A DNA stretch of 64,000 nt from Gammaproteobacteria bacterium (GCA_030429005.1 JAUIDP010000003.1:27063-91062), one strand, 5' to 3'; counted from the stretch's first letter, positions 9,110 to 17,795 are shown. The notes: generated from the letters alone by a model not told the origin. Translations and numbers: made by a program.

Positions 9110-9793
9110 GTGTACGCAACGTTGTTGCTGGACCTGGATCACACGATCTTCGACACGGACGCATCGGAAAAAGCCGCATTCGAGCAGACGATGCTGACAG
9201 CCGGTGTGCCGGAGGCGGCCGCGCTGTTTCCGGCTTACCAGCGCATCAATCTCGCGTTGTGGGCTGCCGTGGAGCGGGGCGAATTGCTGCCGGGCGCCAT
9301 TCGGAACCAGCGCTTCGAACGATTCGTCGTCGAATGCGAGCTGGATGCAGACCCGGAGCGGATGGCGGACGATTATGTCGCCGGGCTGGGCGCCTTCGGG
9401 GACCTGTACGACGGTGCGCGGCCGGTGCTCGAGCAACTCTCCGCGCGTGCGTCGCTGGCACTGGTCACCAACGGGCTCGGCGAGGTACAGAGGTCTCGTA
9501 TCGCGCGGCTGGGTCTCGACGGCTTTTTCGATGCAGTCGCGATTTCCGCAGAGCTTGGCACGGCCAAGCCGGATCGCGGCATATTCGATTTCGTTTTCGA
9601 GTCGCTGGGCTCGCCGCCTCTCGACACCGCTGTCATGGTCGGCGACAACCTGTCTGCCGATATCGCCGGCGGCGCCAACTACGGTATCGCGACCTGCTGG
9701 TATAACCCGAACGGTCGCACGGCAGAGCCGGCGCATGTGATCGACCACGAGATCGACGATTTGCAGTCGTTATTGGCGCTCGTCGTCGACTGA
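9110..9793 (+). CDS. yjjG: HAD phosphatase, YjjG-type pyrimidine nucleotidase
   Basis: 227-aa haloacid-dehalogenase phosphatase. Motif I is LLDLDHTIFDTD with the nucleophile and acid Asp at 9 and 11, motif II is LVTNGLGE near 120, the Lys motif is GTAKPDRGIFD near 148, and motif IV is MVGDNLSADIAGG near 175. The cap sequence (YQRINLALW) and the tail (NYGIATCWYNP) closely follow E. coli YjjG, which hydrolyses non-canonical pyrimidine monophosphates as a housecleaning activity. The start is a GTG at 9110, chosen because AAGGAG lies 9 bases upstream. It ends 24 bp inside the convergent dioxygenase gene. Confidence 0.85.
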   Translation: MYATLLLDLDHTIFDTDASEKAAFEQTMLTAGVPEAAALFPAYQRINLALWAAVERGELLPGAIRNQRFERFVVECELDADPERMADDYVAGLGAFGDLYDGARPVLEQLSARASLALVTNGLGEVQRSRIARLGLDGFFDAVAISAELGTAKPDRGIFDFVFESLGSPPLDTAVMVGDNLSADIAGGANYGIATCWYNPNGRTAEPAHVIDHEIDDLQSLLALVVD

Positions 9794-10657
9794 GAAGCCG
9801 AAACCGGTATTCGGACCGAGTTCCGCTGGCGGCTCGGGCAGTTTGCCGCCGGGCAGTGGCCAGGCGAGCGGGTGGCCGGGCCCGGTAACCACATCGCCGG
9901 TGCGAATGTTGTCGCGATCCAGCGCGAAGTAGGCATCGTCACGTGAGCGATGCAGGCCGTCGGCCATGTAAGCGGCGGTAAAGACGCGCCGGGTCGTAGC
10001 CGTCGCGTTCGGGTCCGCCGCGTGGATCGTGCAGGCGTGGTGAAAGACAGCCGACCCTCGCCGCGCCGGCACCGGCACCAGCGGCAGCGCCGCGATTTGC
10101 GGTTCGGCCAGCAGGTCGAATGCTTCGCCACCCCGCAGCTGGCCAATATCGACAAACTCGGTATAGCCGATGCGGTGCGAACCCTGCACATAGCTCATCA
10201 TGCCGCCGCCGGGTTGCACGTCCTGGAACGGGATCCAGACCGAGACCAGGTCGGTTTCGGCAACCGGCCAGAACGGGTAGTCCAGGTGCGCGTCCGTCTT
10301 GCGACCGCCCGGCTCCTTGTACAGGGCCTGGTCGTGCCACAGCCGCACGCGATCGACCTGCAGCAAAGCGGCTGCCGCGGCGCAGAGTTTCGGGTGAAAA
10401 GTGAACGGCCTGACGTCCGGCCGGTCTTCCCAGAGGCGCATGCACTGTACGAAGGTTTGTTCGTAGAGATTCTTGTCGCCCAGCGCGCGGTGGTCATCGC
10501 TGGTCCGGTAGGCAACGGCTGCATCGACAGCCTTGCTGTAGAGATCGATCTCGTCGCTGCTGAAGAAGTCCTCCACCAGCAGGAAGCCGTCCGTGTTGAA
10601 TTGCTCGACCTGTCGCCGGGAAAGCCCGGCTCGGGTCATGGCCTGTTCGTTACTCAT
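9770..10657 (-). CDS. Phytanoyl-CoA dioxygenase (PhyH) family protein
   Basis: About 295 aa, Fe(II)/2-oxoglutarate-dependent oxygenase of the PhyH family. N-terminal QFNTDGFLLVEDFF is typical. The iron ligands are His and Asp of AHLDYPFWP near 125 and a distal His in FHHACTIHAADPN near 225, with an Arg about ten residues later (TTRRVF) for 2-oxoglutarate. ATG at 10657 is preceded by AAAGGA and overlaps the stop of the exonuclease-like gene by 8 bp, so the two are likely coupled. It is the second 2-oxoglutarate oxygenase within 6 kb and belongs to a different subfamily. Substrate unknown. Confidence 0.82.
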   Translation of the reverse strand: MSNEQAMTRAGLSRRQVEQFNTDGFLLVEDFFSSDEIDLYSKAVDAAVAYRTSDDHRALGDKNLYEQTFVQCMRLWEDRPDVRPFTFHPKLCAAAAALLQVDRVRLWHDQALYKEPGGRKTDAHLDYPFWPVAETDLVSVWIPFQDVQPGGGMMSYVQGSHRIGYTEFVDIGQLRGGEAFDLLAEPQIAALPLVPVPARRGSAVFHHACTIHAADPNATATTRRVFTAAYMADGLHRSRDDAYFALDRDNIRTGDVVTGPGHPLAWPLPGGKLPEPPAELGPNTGFGFSVDDERQ

Positions 10658-11318
10658 ACGTTTGCTGTCCTTTGCGATAATCCAGCAGTGCCCGGTAGAT
10701 TCTCGCATTCAGTCGCGCGCCGGTGATGCCGGTGTGCAGCTCGGCCGTGTGCGGCTCATCTTCGACATCGAGGGCTTGTGCCAGGTTCGTGCCGGTCAGG
10801 CCTCGCAAACCAAGGCTCCAGGCCATCGACGGCAGGTCCAGCACGAAGTAATGGTACAACTCGCGCCAGCTGCGCTCTTCTGACCTGAACAGGTGATCCA
10901 GGAACGCAGTATCGAACGGTGAATTGAATGCGACCATCAACACATTGTGTTCGCCGGCGATTTGCTCGTGAAAGCTCACGATCTGCGCAATCGCTTCGGC
11001 CGGCCGCAGTGCCTGCATTTCCTGCCAGCGGTCTTCGTCAAACGCATTGACCGCGCGTGCGCCTTCCGAGGTGCGCTCGGGGTGCTCGGGCTGGATACGC
11101 AGAAACAGTGCGCCGAGTTCGCTGCCGTCGAGGTCGGTCATGACGATGCCGATATCGATCATTTCGTGGTACCCCGGCACGAGCCCGGTGGTTTCTACAT
11201 CGACGAATGCGAGCAGCCAGTCGTCGGGGTCGTCCTGCGGCCAGGCGAAATCGTCAGCCAGGACGGCGGCCGGCAACTGCAACAGCAATACGGCAATGAA
11301 GGTCAGGCAGGGGCGCAT
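10650..11318 (-). CDS. Exported DEDDh-type exonuclease-like protein
   Basis: 222 aa. A signal peptide (MRPCLTFIAVLLLQLPAAVLA) precedes a DnaQ/RNase T fold domain. Exo I is FVDVETTG near 38-45 and Exo II is AFNSPFDTAFL near 130, both intact. In Exo III the expected H-x4-D reads HTGITG, so the final catalytic Asp is Gly (codon GGC). Typical family members are cytoplasmic; an exported one suggests a role on extracellular nucleic acid or dinucleotides. Whether it still cleaves is uncertain because of the missing Asp. It lies downstream of the exported adenosine deaminase with 15 bp between, in the sulfatase-deaminase-exonuclease-PhyH operon. Confidence 0.8.
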   Translation of the reverse strand: MRPCLTFIAVLLLQLPAAVLADDFAWPQDDPDDWLLAFVDVETTGLVPGYHEMIDIGIVMTDLDGSELGALFLRIQPEHPERTSEGARAVNAFDEDRWQEMQALRPAEAIAQIVSFHEQIAGEHNVLMVAFNSPFDTAFLDHLFRSEERSWRELYHYFVLDLPSMAWSLGLRGLTGTNLAQALDVEDEPHTAELHTGITGARLNARIYRALLDYRKGQQTYE

Positions 11319-11333
11319 GGCGTTTCCTCGAGA

Positions 11334-12749
11334 TCAGGGTTCAGTGCGCGGACAGATGTCGTAGCGGTTGCAGATGAACTGGCGCGTAGCCGGCATTTCG
11401 CCGAGCCGGCTGGTGCCATACTTTGCGACGCCGGCCTCGAACTTCTGCAGTCGTTCCCGGAAGTCCCGCAGCAGGCGCTCCTTCTCATCAGCCTGCACAA
11501 ACGCGTATTGCAGCGAGTTCTCACTCAGCGTCGTGACTTCTTCCCAGGACAGGTTGAATTCCCTGACGGCGACAAAAAATTCATCGGTCATCGTTGAGTC
11601 CCACATGCCTCGATCGTCGGTAGCCAGCGCAACCGGGATGCCCGTCCGGAGGTACTCTGGAAACGGGTGCTGGGCATAGTCGGCGACATAGTTCAGCAAC
11701 AGGTTGCTGATCAGGGCAACCTCGACCAGGTAGGGGCCGTGCCGCATCAGGCGCATCGTGTCGTCGTCGGTAATCAGGTTGTTGCCGTGGCCGATGCGGT
11801 CAGCACCGAGCAGCAGCGTGTCACGCACATGCGAATTGGGCTCGTCGACTTCACCGGCGTGAATGGAGAGCCGGACGCCGCTGTACTGGCGGCGCAGCTC
11901 CCGGTAGGTATCCAGGAAGCGCAGCGGGTAGCCCTTGTCGTTGTCCTCGCGGCCGACCATGTTGACGGCGACAAACAGGTCGCTGTTGTCGTGTACGAAC
12001 CTGTAGATCGTGCGCAGGATTTCCTCGGCATCCGGCCGGAAGCGCAGCACCGAGATCTGGAAACGCACCGTGACGCCGGTGTCGCGCGCGTCATCCGCGG
12101 CGAGCCGGTCCCGCAGAATGCTGACGACGTCCGCCGGCGGGATCGGCGTGCCATCGGGCTGGCGCATGCCGTGAACGGATACCTGGGTTTCGAGATAGCT
12201 AAGGCCCTCGTCAGCGAATGCCCGCATGTTCAGGTACAACATCTCCGCCTGGAACCAGGGGTTCCAGCCGAGCGCATGCATGCGTGCCCAGTGCGTGCCG
12301 AAGAACTCGTTCCTGCCTTCGTAGGGCTGGTCAAGACGCACACTGTTCATCCAGCCCGCTTTTTCCCTGTCGGTGAGGTCCTGCAGCAGTTTGTACTCGC
12401 CCTTTTCGCAGTCACTGAGCTGGTCGAATTCGGTCGGCGAAATGGTGCGGAACATCAGGTAGTAAGGCGCTGCGCCGAACTCATTGCTGCCGTAGGCGAC
12501 ACAGTTATTGATTCGCACCTTGGTGTAGTACTCGTAGCCGCGCTCGCGCTCGGCCAGCGCAACGTCGTACATCCATTCCGGGAAATTCGACCCGGACAGG
12601 TGATTGTGCAGGTCGCCGCCTTTCGGCATGTAATACAGTACGCGATACAATTCCAGGTCGTCACCGGACTCCCTGAGTGCATCGAACCAGTCGGCGGCGG
12701 CAGGTTGCGCGGCAAGCAGCGCCAGGCAGCAGAACAGGACCTTTTTCAT
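11334..12749 (-). CDS. Exported adenosine deaminase, ADGF/ADA2-like
   Basis: 471 aa. Signal peptide MKKVLFCCLALLAAQPAAA is followed by an adenosine/AMP deaminase barrel. Zinc and catalytic motifs are GGDLHNHLSG (His 48 and 50), SIHAGE near 305, DRIGHG near 325 and LATDDRGM near 385. The length and the long N-terminal helical part resemble secreted ADGF proteins more than cytoplasmic Add (about 340 aa). Expected reaction: adenosine or deoxyadenosine to inosine or deoxyinosine in the periplasm. The start overlaps the sulfatase stop by 4 bp (ATGA). With the nucleotidases it forms a periplasmic AMP to inosine route. Confidence 0.9.
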   Translation of the reverse strand: MKKVLFCCLALLAAQPAAADWFDALRESGDDLELYRVLYYMPKGGDLHNHLSGSNFPEWMYDVALAERERGYEYYTKVRINNCVAYGSNEFGAAPYYLMFRTISPTEFDQLSDCEKGEYKLLQDLTDREKAGWMNSVRLDQPYEGRNEFFGTHWARMHALGWNPWFQAEMLYLNMRAFADEGLSYLETQVSVHGMRQPDGTPIPPADVVSILRDRLAADDARDTGVTVRFQISVLRFRPDAEEILRTIYRFVHDNSDLFVAVNMVGREDNDKGYPLRFLDTYRELRRQYSGVRLSIHAGEVDEPNSHVRDTLLLGADRIGHGNNLITDDDTMRLMRHGPYLVEVALISNLLLNYVADYAQHPFPEYLRTGIPVALATDDRGMWDSTMTDEFFVAVREFNLSWEEVTTLSENSLQYAFVQADEKERLLRDFRERLQKFEAGVAKYGTSRLGEMPATRQFICNRYDICPRTEP

Positions 12750-14152
12750 TTGACGTAGCCCTGGTCCGTGTCCGGACGCAGCCTGTCGGTCCTGATCGAG
12801 TCGTAGTGGCTGGCAAACGCCTGCATCAGTGTCGCGACCTGGTCCGGTTCAGTGTCGATCAGGTTGAACAGTTCGAGCGGATCTTCGCCCAGGTTGTACA
12901 GTTCGGCCGGCTGCTGCGCTTTGTCGAGCAGCAGTTTCCAGTCGCCGGCGCGTACGGCATATTCCAGCTCCGAGGCGGCGTTGAGTGCCCAGAACAGGCT
13001 CCGCTCCGGCAGTTTCTTGCCGGCGAATACCGGCGCTATGTCGATGCCGTCGATAGGGCGGTCGTCCGGCACTTCGCCGCCGCCGAGGTGAGCGAGCGTT
13101 ACGAACCAGTCCATGCCGGTCACCGGTTCATCACTGACGGTGCCGGCCTCGACCAGGGCGGGGTAGCGGATGACGGCCGGCACGCGGATGCCGCCTTCGT
13201 AGAGGAAATGCTTGCGCCCGCGGAAACCGCCGGCGTCGCCATAGGCATTGACTTCCCACCAGTTGATCCAGTTGGCGGTGACCGGCCCGTTGTCACTGGA
13301 GAACACGACGACGGTGTCGTCCAGCAGGTCCTGCTCGCGCAACCAGTCGAAAACGCGGCCGAGTTGCGCATCCATGTAGGTGATGTTGGCGTAGTACTCG
13401 CCCGGCCCACGCGGAATCAGCATGGCTTTCGGCGGCTGCTTCTGGCCATTGGGAATCGGTACGACCTCGCCCTGTGTAAACTCGGCATACATCGCGTTGT
13501 ATTCCGGCGGATTGGCGAACGACGTGTGTGGCTCGGCCATGCTGAGGTAGACGAAGAACGGCTTGTCGGTATCGCGACCGGCAAGCCAGGCGATCGTCTC
13601 GTCGGCATACAGGTCAGCCGTATAGCCAGACTGGGGCGGCAGCGCCGTTCTGCCGCGAAATATATTGGTCGGGTTGTGGTTATGCGGCAGCTGGAACGCA
13701 TTGTGGCCGTAGTAATAGTCGAAGCCCTGGTCCGTTGGCTGCGGCTCCGTCGTGCTGGCCAGGTCCGAATTCAGGTGCCACTTGCCGATATGCGCCGTCG
13801 CATAGCCGGCATCCCGAAGTACTTCAGCGAGAGTGACTTCATCGTCACGCAGGAAAATCCCGCTGTCTTCCGGGATCCAACTCTTGATGCCGGTGCGATA
13901 CGGCGTGCGTCCGGTCAGCAGGCCGGCGCGTGACGGTGAGCAAAGGGCCGACGGTGAATAGTTGCTGGTAAAACGCAGTCCCTCGCGCGTCAGCGAATCG
14001 ATGTTGGGTGTTTGCAGGACCGGGTGGCCGTAACTGCCGAGGTCGCCAAAGCCGAGGTCGTCAACATAGACCAGCAGGATGTTCGGTTGTGCCAGCGCCT
14101 GCAGGCTGCCGGTCAGAAACAAAACGGAAACAAAAAATTTCGCCACTTTCAA
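12746..14152 (-). CDS. Formylglycine-dependent sulfatase (CSPSR type), exported
   Basis: 468 aa with signal peptide (cleavage after ALA near 21). The N-terminal metal-binding VYVDDLG (Asp 31, 32) and the modification motif CSPSRAGLLTGR (Cys 71) mark a type I sulfatase whose Cys becomes formylglycine. Further blocks are HIGKWHL near 123, the VVFSSDNGP metal site near 285 and GGIRVPAVIRYP near 320. Start is TTG at 14152, supported by GGGAG 9 bases upstream and by the signal peptide. Formylglycine enzymes of this superfamily can also act on phosphodiesters, so in a nucleotide locus the substrate could be either. No maturase gene is in the window. First gene of the operon running down to 9770. 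Confidence 0.88.
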   Translation of the reverse strand: MKVAKFFVSVLFLTGSLQALAQPNILLVYVDDLGFGDLGSYGHPVLQTPNIDSLTREGLRFTSNYSPSALCSPSRAGLLTGRTPYRTGIKSWIPEDSGIFLRDDEVTLAEVLRDAGYATAHIGKWHLNSDLASTTEPQPTDQGFDYYYGHNAFQLPHNHNPTNIFRGRTALPPQSGYTADLYADETIAWLAGRDTDKPFFVYLSMAEPHTSFANPPEYNAMYAEFTQGEVVPIPNGQKQPPKAMLIPRGPGEYYANITYMDAQLGRVFDWLREQDLLDDTVVVFSSDNGPVTANWINWWEVNAYGDAGGFRGRKHFLYEGGIRVPAVIRYPALVEAGTVSDEPVTGMDWFVTLAHLGGGEVPDDRPIDGIDIAPVFAGKKLPERSLFWALNAASELEYAVRAGDWKLLLDKAQQPAELYNLGEDPLELFNLIDTEPDQVATLMQAFASHYDSIRTDRLRPDTDQGYVK

Positions 14153-14238
14153 TGGTTTAACTCCCTTCGATCGGGGGTGGACTGGGGCTGCATCGGCCTG
14201 TCTGTCAAAGCGCTTGTCGGCGCCGGATTTAATAGTAT

Positions 14239-14275
14239 AGTCAGGCAGTCAGTATATTCTGTCCAGTCATAGTCA
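14239..14275. promoter_or_regulatory. Four AGTCA repeats between divergent operons
   Basis: AGTCA occurs at 14239-14243, 14247-14251, 14265-14269 and 14271-14275, with start-to-start spacing of 8, 18 and 6. All are in the same orientation inside the 245-bp gap between the sulfatase operon (-) and the TonB receptor (+). The gap is AT-rich and otherwise holds no gene. A regulator-binding array is plausible but inferred from repetition alone. Confidence 0.35.
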
Positions 14276-14292
14276 ATATTCGCGACCTGCAT

Positions 14293-14321
14293 TTGAAGAA
14301 TAGGCAGGATTTGACTAGATT
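14293..14321 (+). promoter_or_regulatory. Candidate sigma-70 promoter of the first TonB receptor
   Basis: TTGAAG (14293-14298), a 17-bp spacer and TAGATT (14316-14321) lie 76 bp upstream of the receptor ATG. Both hexamers are imperfect, so this is only the best candidate in the gap. Confidence 0.35.
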
Positions 14322-14397
14322 CGGGATAAAAGAAAAAAGGCGAATTAAGGGATCGTCTTTCGTTGTTGAAACCATCGATCTGCTCAGGGGAGCCTTA

Positions 14398-17300
14398 ATG
14401 AAGCACTTTAATTTTCGATCAGGAATGGTCCTTATCGCCGCGTTCGCCTTTTTCGCAAGCGCATCGGCCCAGGAAATTACCTCGTCAATCGAGGGCACCG
14501 TATTGACGCCGGACGGCCAGCCAGCCTCCGGCGTTGTCGCAACTGTGACCGACGCGCGCGACGGACGGACGCAATCTGCGTCTGCCGACAGCCGTGGTGT
14601 TGTCACGTTTCGTTCCGTCAGTGCAGGCGGTCCGTACACGGTTCGCATCAGCGGTTCCGGTTATCGCGACTACACGATTACCGACCTGTACACGACCGTA
14701 GCCGGCACTTCGTCGTTTACCGTCACGCTGGAGGGCGCCAGCAGCAGCATCGAGGAAGTGGTCGTAACGGCGGCGCAGATCCAGACGGTCGTCACCGCGT
14801 CCGGCCCGAGCTCGACCTTTTCGCTGCAGGAGATCACGGACATGCCGTCCACCACCCGGCAGATTCGCGACGTCATCCGCATCGACCCGCGCGTCAGCAT
14901 CGGCGAAACCGGTGACGGCGGTGACCAGTCCGGTGCCATCAGCTGCCTGGGCGGCTCCAGCCGCACCAATTCGTTCACCGTTGACGGTGTGCGGGCGACC
15001 GACGCTTTCGGCCTGAACCTGTCCGGCAACCTGGCCCGGTTCACGTTCCCGATCCCGTTCGACAGTGTCGCCGGTGCTGCAGTCGAATTTGCGCCGATGT
15101 CGGTCGAGTACGGAAACTTCAGCGGCTGTAACGTTAACGTCGTCACCAAGTCGGGCGAGAACGAATTCCACGGCAGCGGTTTCTACCTGTTCAATGACGA
15201 CAGCATGACAGGTGACACGATTTTCGGCGACAAGTTTGACCAGGGCGAGTTCGAGCGCAAGAACTACGGCTTCGATATCGGCGGACCGATCATCAAGGAC
15301 CACCTGTTCTTCTACGCGTCCTACGAGAAGTTCGACACGGCGACGGTGAACAATGTGGGATCGGCGGACGACAGTTCGTTCCCGATCAATCGCACGATCT
15401 TCACATCGGCGGAACTCGACCAGATCAGCGGCATCCTGCAGAACCAGTATGGTCGCGATACGGGCCCGGGTGTCCGCAACCTGCCGGTCACATCGGAGCG
15501 CATCTTTGGCCGCATCGACTGGAATATTAATGAGAACCACCGTGTCGAAGCGACCTACACGAGCCTCGAGGAAGAGACGACGATCGGTGACGATATTGGC
15601 ACCGGCCGCGGCGAGTACACCTTTGCCGACAACTTCCACCTGCGCGGTTCCGATTCCGAGACGTTTGCTATTCGCCTGTACTCGGACTGGACCGACAACC
15701 TGTCGAGCGAAATACGCTATTCCACGCAGGAAGTCATCGACCTGCAGAACCCGCTGTACGGCGGTGAGGCGCAGGATGCCGAGCCGAAGCCACGCATCGC
15801 GCTCGGTGGCAGCGGCGAGTTCGGCGGCGAATTCTTCGGCCAGCAGTTTGTTTCCGGCCCCGGTACCTTCCGCTCGGCCAACCTGCTGTCGACCGACAAG
15901 GACCAGTTCAAGATCAAGTTCGACTACCAGCTCGGTGATCACCTGATCACCGCCGGTTATGAATACGAGACTCTGGACGTCTTCAACCTGTTCATCATCA
16001 ACGCAACCGGTACCGTCTTCTTCGGCGGTGACACGACCACCGAGATGATCGACAACCTGGCCGCCGGCAACGCGTACGAAATCCGTTCCGGCGTGTCCTA
16101 CACGCAGAACCCGAACGACGCGGCGGCAATTTTCACGCGCGATATCAACTCGGTGTTCCTGCAGGACACCTGGGACATCAACGACAGCATGCAGCTGATC
16201 TACGGTCTGCGCTATGACTGGTACGAGTCCAGCGACCTGCCGCTGGAAAACCCGAACTATGTCGCACGCTACGGGTTTACCAACCAGGTCGGCTTTGACG
16301 GTCTCGATATCCTGCAGCCGCGCATCGGCCTGAACTGGACGATGCCCGATAGCTGGGGTGATACCCGCATGTCGTTCGGTATCGGCGTATTCTCCGGCAA
16401 CGACCCGACGGTCTGGTTCTCGAATGCATACCAGAACTTCGGTGGTGCGCTGGGTGTGGGCAGTGCGACCGGCTTCGCCGGCCCGACAACCTGTACCGCG
16501 GCAGACCTGCAGGTGCTGAACGGTGGCTTCACTGGCATACCGCAGTGCGTGCTGGATGCCGGCCAGCAACAGGCGCTGGATACGGCCGGTGCGGTCAATG
16601 CGACCGACCCGGACTTCGAACTGCCGAACGTCACCCGCTACAGCTTTGGCATCGAGCACAACACGAGCAACGACTGGAACCTGCAGTTCGACCTCATCTA
16701 TGCCGACATGCAGGACCAGGTCGCCTTCGTCGATCTGTCGCTGGACCAGGTTGGTACAGCGCCGGATGGCCGGCCGACCTACCAGCAGGTCGACGTTCTG
16801 CGCCCGGGCTGTAACGCGACGTTCGACGGTGTGCGCCAGGGTTACAGTGGTGTCACGCCGGAGTGCCTCGGGGGTAACCAGGACGTCTTCTACACCAACC
16901 AGCCAGGCGACGGCGGCCACACGTTCACGGCGAGCTTCCAGGCCAGCAAGATGTTCGAAACCAACAATGGCTGGAATATCAACTTCGTGGGCGGGTACTC
17001 GTACAACGAGTCCGAGATCGCCAACCCGGGTACGTCGTTCACCGCGGCCGAGAACTTCCGCGCGGTCGTTGCGACGGATATCGTCAACCTGGACGTCGGC
17101 CCGTCACTGCGCAATACGCCGCACAACTTCGTCCTGAGCACGACGTTCTCGAAGCTGATCTGGGGTGACAACCGCACCAGCATCACGGCGTTCTTCCAGC
17201 GTCGTGCCGGCGCACCGGTCAGTGCGGTATTTTCCGGCAACTATGCAGCCTCCATCGGCGACACGGGCGGCCGCGCGCGGAACATGCTGTACATTCCGAC

Positions 17301-17718
17301 CGACGAGAACGACCCGCTGGTCAACTTCGATGCCGGCTTCGACGTCGACGCCTTCTTCAACTGGGTTGACAAGAATGACCTGAAGCGTGGCGCGATCCAG
17401 AAGAAGGGCCAGCTTGACGAAGCATGGGCGACGGACCTGGATATCCGAATCCAGCAGGAGATTCCGTTCTTCGGTGAGTCCAAGGCGAAGGTTTATCTCG
17501 ACATCGAGAACTTCCTGAACCTTGTCAACGACAGCTGGGGCCGCAAGCGCTATTTCGACACCCAGGATATCGCTTCGGCTGTGCAGATCGTGGATGGCGT
17601 CATCGATCCGAACGATCCGAGTGTTTACCAGTACAACAGTTTCACGCCGCCGCAAACGCTGCCCGATACTTTTGATACGCTGTATCGGATCCAGCTCGGC
17701 ATCCGTGTGGACTTCTAG
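14398..17718 (+). CDS. TonB-dependent receptor, Oar/carboxypeptidase-regulatory-like (copy 1)
   Basis: 1106 aa. Signal peptide ends at SASA-Q (about 24), then a carboxypeptidase regulatory-like beta-sandwich (about 25-105: SSIEGTVLTPDGQPASGVV), a plug domain (about 130-260) and a large 22-strand-type barrel ending in QLGIRVDF with the terminal aromatic expected for BAM recognition. ATG 14398 has AGGGGAG five bases upstream; an in-frame ATG at 14293 would put 35 extra residues before the signal peptide. The plug contains two Cys (SCLGG and SGCNVNVVTK) shared with the copy at 43847, with which it aligns along its length. Such receptors import bulky substrates by TonB energy. Neighbouring periplasmic nucleotide enzymes make nucleotides or oligonucleotides the obvious candidate ligand, but this is inferred. 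Confidence 0.93.
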   Translation: MKHFNFRSGMVLIAAFAFFASASAQEITSSIEGTVLTPDGQPASGVVATVTDARDGRTQSASADSRGVVTFRSVSAGGPYTVRISGSGYRDYTITDLYTTVAGTSSFTVTLEGASSSIEEVVVTAAQIQTVVTASGPSSTFSLQEITDMPSTTRQIRDVIRIDPRVSIGETGDGGDQSGAISCLGGSSRTNSFTVDGVRATDAFGLNLSGNLARFTFPIPFDSVAGAAVEFAPMSVEYGNFSGCNVNVVTKSGENEFHGSGFYLFNDDSMTGDTIFGDKFDQGEFERKNYGFDIGGPIIKDHLFFYASYEKFDTATVNNVGSADDSSFPINRTIFTSAELDQISGILQNQYGRDTGPGVRNLPVTSERIFGRIDWNINENHRVEATYTSLEEETTIGDDIGTGRGEYTFADNFHLRGSDSETFAIRLYSDWTDNLSSEIRYSTQEVIDLQNPLYGGEAQDAEPKPRIALGGSGEFGGEFFGQQFVSGPGTFRSANLLSTDKDQFKIKFDYQLGDHLITAGYEYETLDVFNLFIINATGTVFFGGDTTTEMIDNLAAGNAYEIRSGVSYTQNPNDAAAIFTRDINSVFLQDTWDINDSMQLIYGLRYDWYESSDLPLENPNYVARYGFTNQVGFDGLDILQPRIGLNWTMPDSWGDTRMSFGIGVFSGNDPTVWFSNAYQNFGGALGVGSATGFAGPTTCTAADLQVLNGGFTGIPQCVLDAGQQQALDTAGAVNATDPDFELPNVTRYSFGIEHNTSNDWNLQFDLIYADMQDQVAFVDLSLDQVGTAPDGRPTYQQVDVLRPGCNATFDGVRQGYSGVTPECLGGNQDVFYTNQPGDGGHTFTASFQASKMFETNNGWNINFVGGYSYNESEIANPGTSFTAAENFRAVVATDIVNLDVGPSLRNTPHNFVLSTTFSKLIWGDNRTSITAFFQRRAGAPVSAVFSGNYAASIGDTGGRARNMLYIPTDENDPLVNFDAGFDVDAFFNWVDKNDLKRGAIQKKGQLDEAWATDLDIRIQQEIPFFGESKAKVYLDIENFLNLVNDSWGRKRYFDTQDIASAVQIVDGVIDPNDPSVYQYNSFTPPQTLPDTFDTLYRIQLGIRVDF

Positions 17719-17755
17719 CCAAACCCTGGTTCTGAAGTCTTATCGCGACCATTCT

Positions 17756-17795
17756 GAGGGGTCAGAGCCGTTGGCTCTGACCCCTTTTTGTTTTT
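17756..17795 (+). terminator. Intrinsic terminator that also covers the next gene's start
   Basis: A perfect 12-bp stem (17758-17769 with 17773-17784, GGGGTCAGAGCC and its complement), a 3-base loop and a T-rich tail (TTTTTG then five T) lie 40 bp after the receptor stop. The left arm includes the Shine-Dalgarno-like GAGGGG (17756-17761), and the loop plus first stem base form the TTG start of the sulfatase. The hairpin may therefore both end transcription and hide the next start. Confidence 0.85.

Noticed and set aside
8123..9748. 541-codon open frame opposite to the P450 and YjjG genes
   Set aside because: Spans two clear genes on the other strand; composition and lack of motifs mark it as spurious.
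14485..16920. 811-codon open frame antisense to the first TonB receptor
   Set aside because: It lies wholly within the receptor on the opposite strand, has no start context and no recognisable domain. Long antisense frames are expected from GC-rich codon bias.
17758..17784. REP-like or transposon-associated palindrome
   Set aside because: The GGGGTCAGAGCC palindrome resembles repeats seen near transposases, but I found no second full copy in the window and the T tail fits a terminator better.
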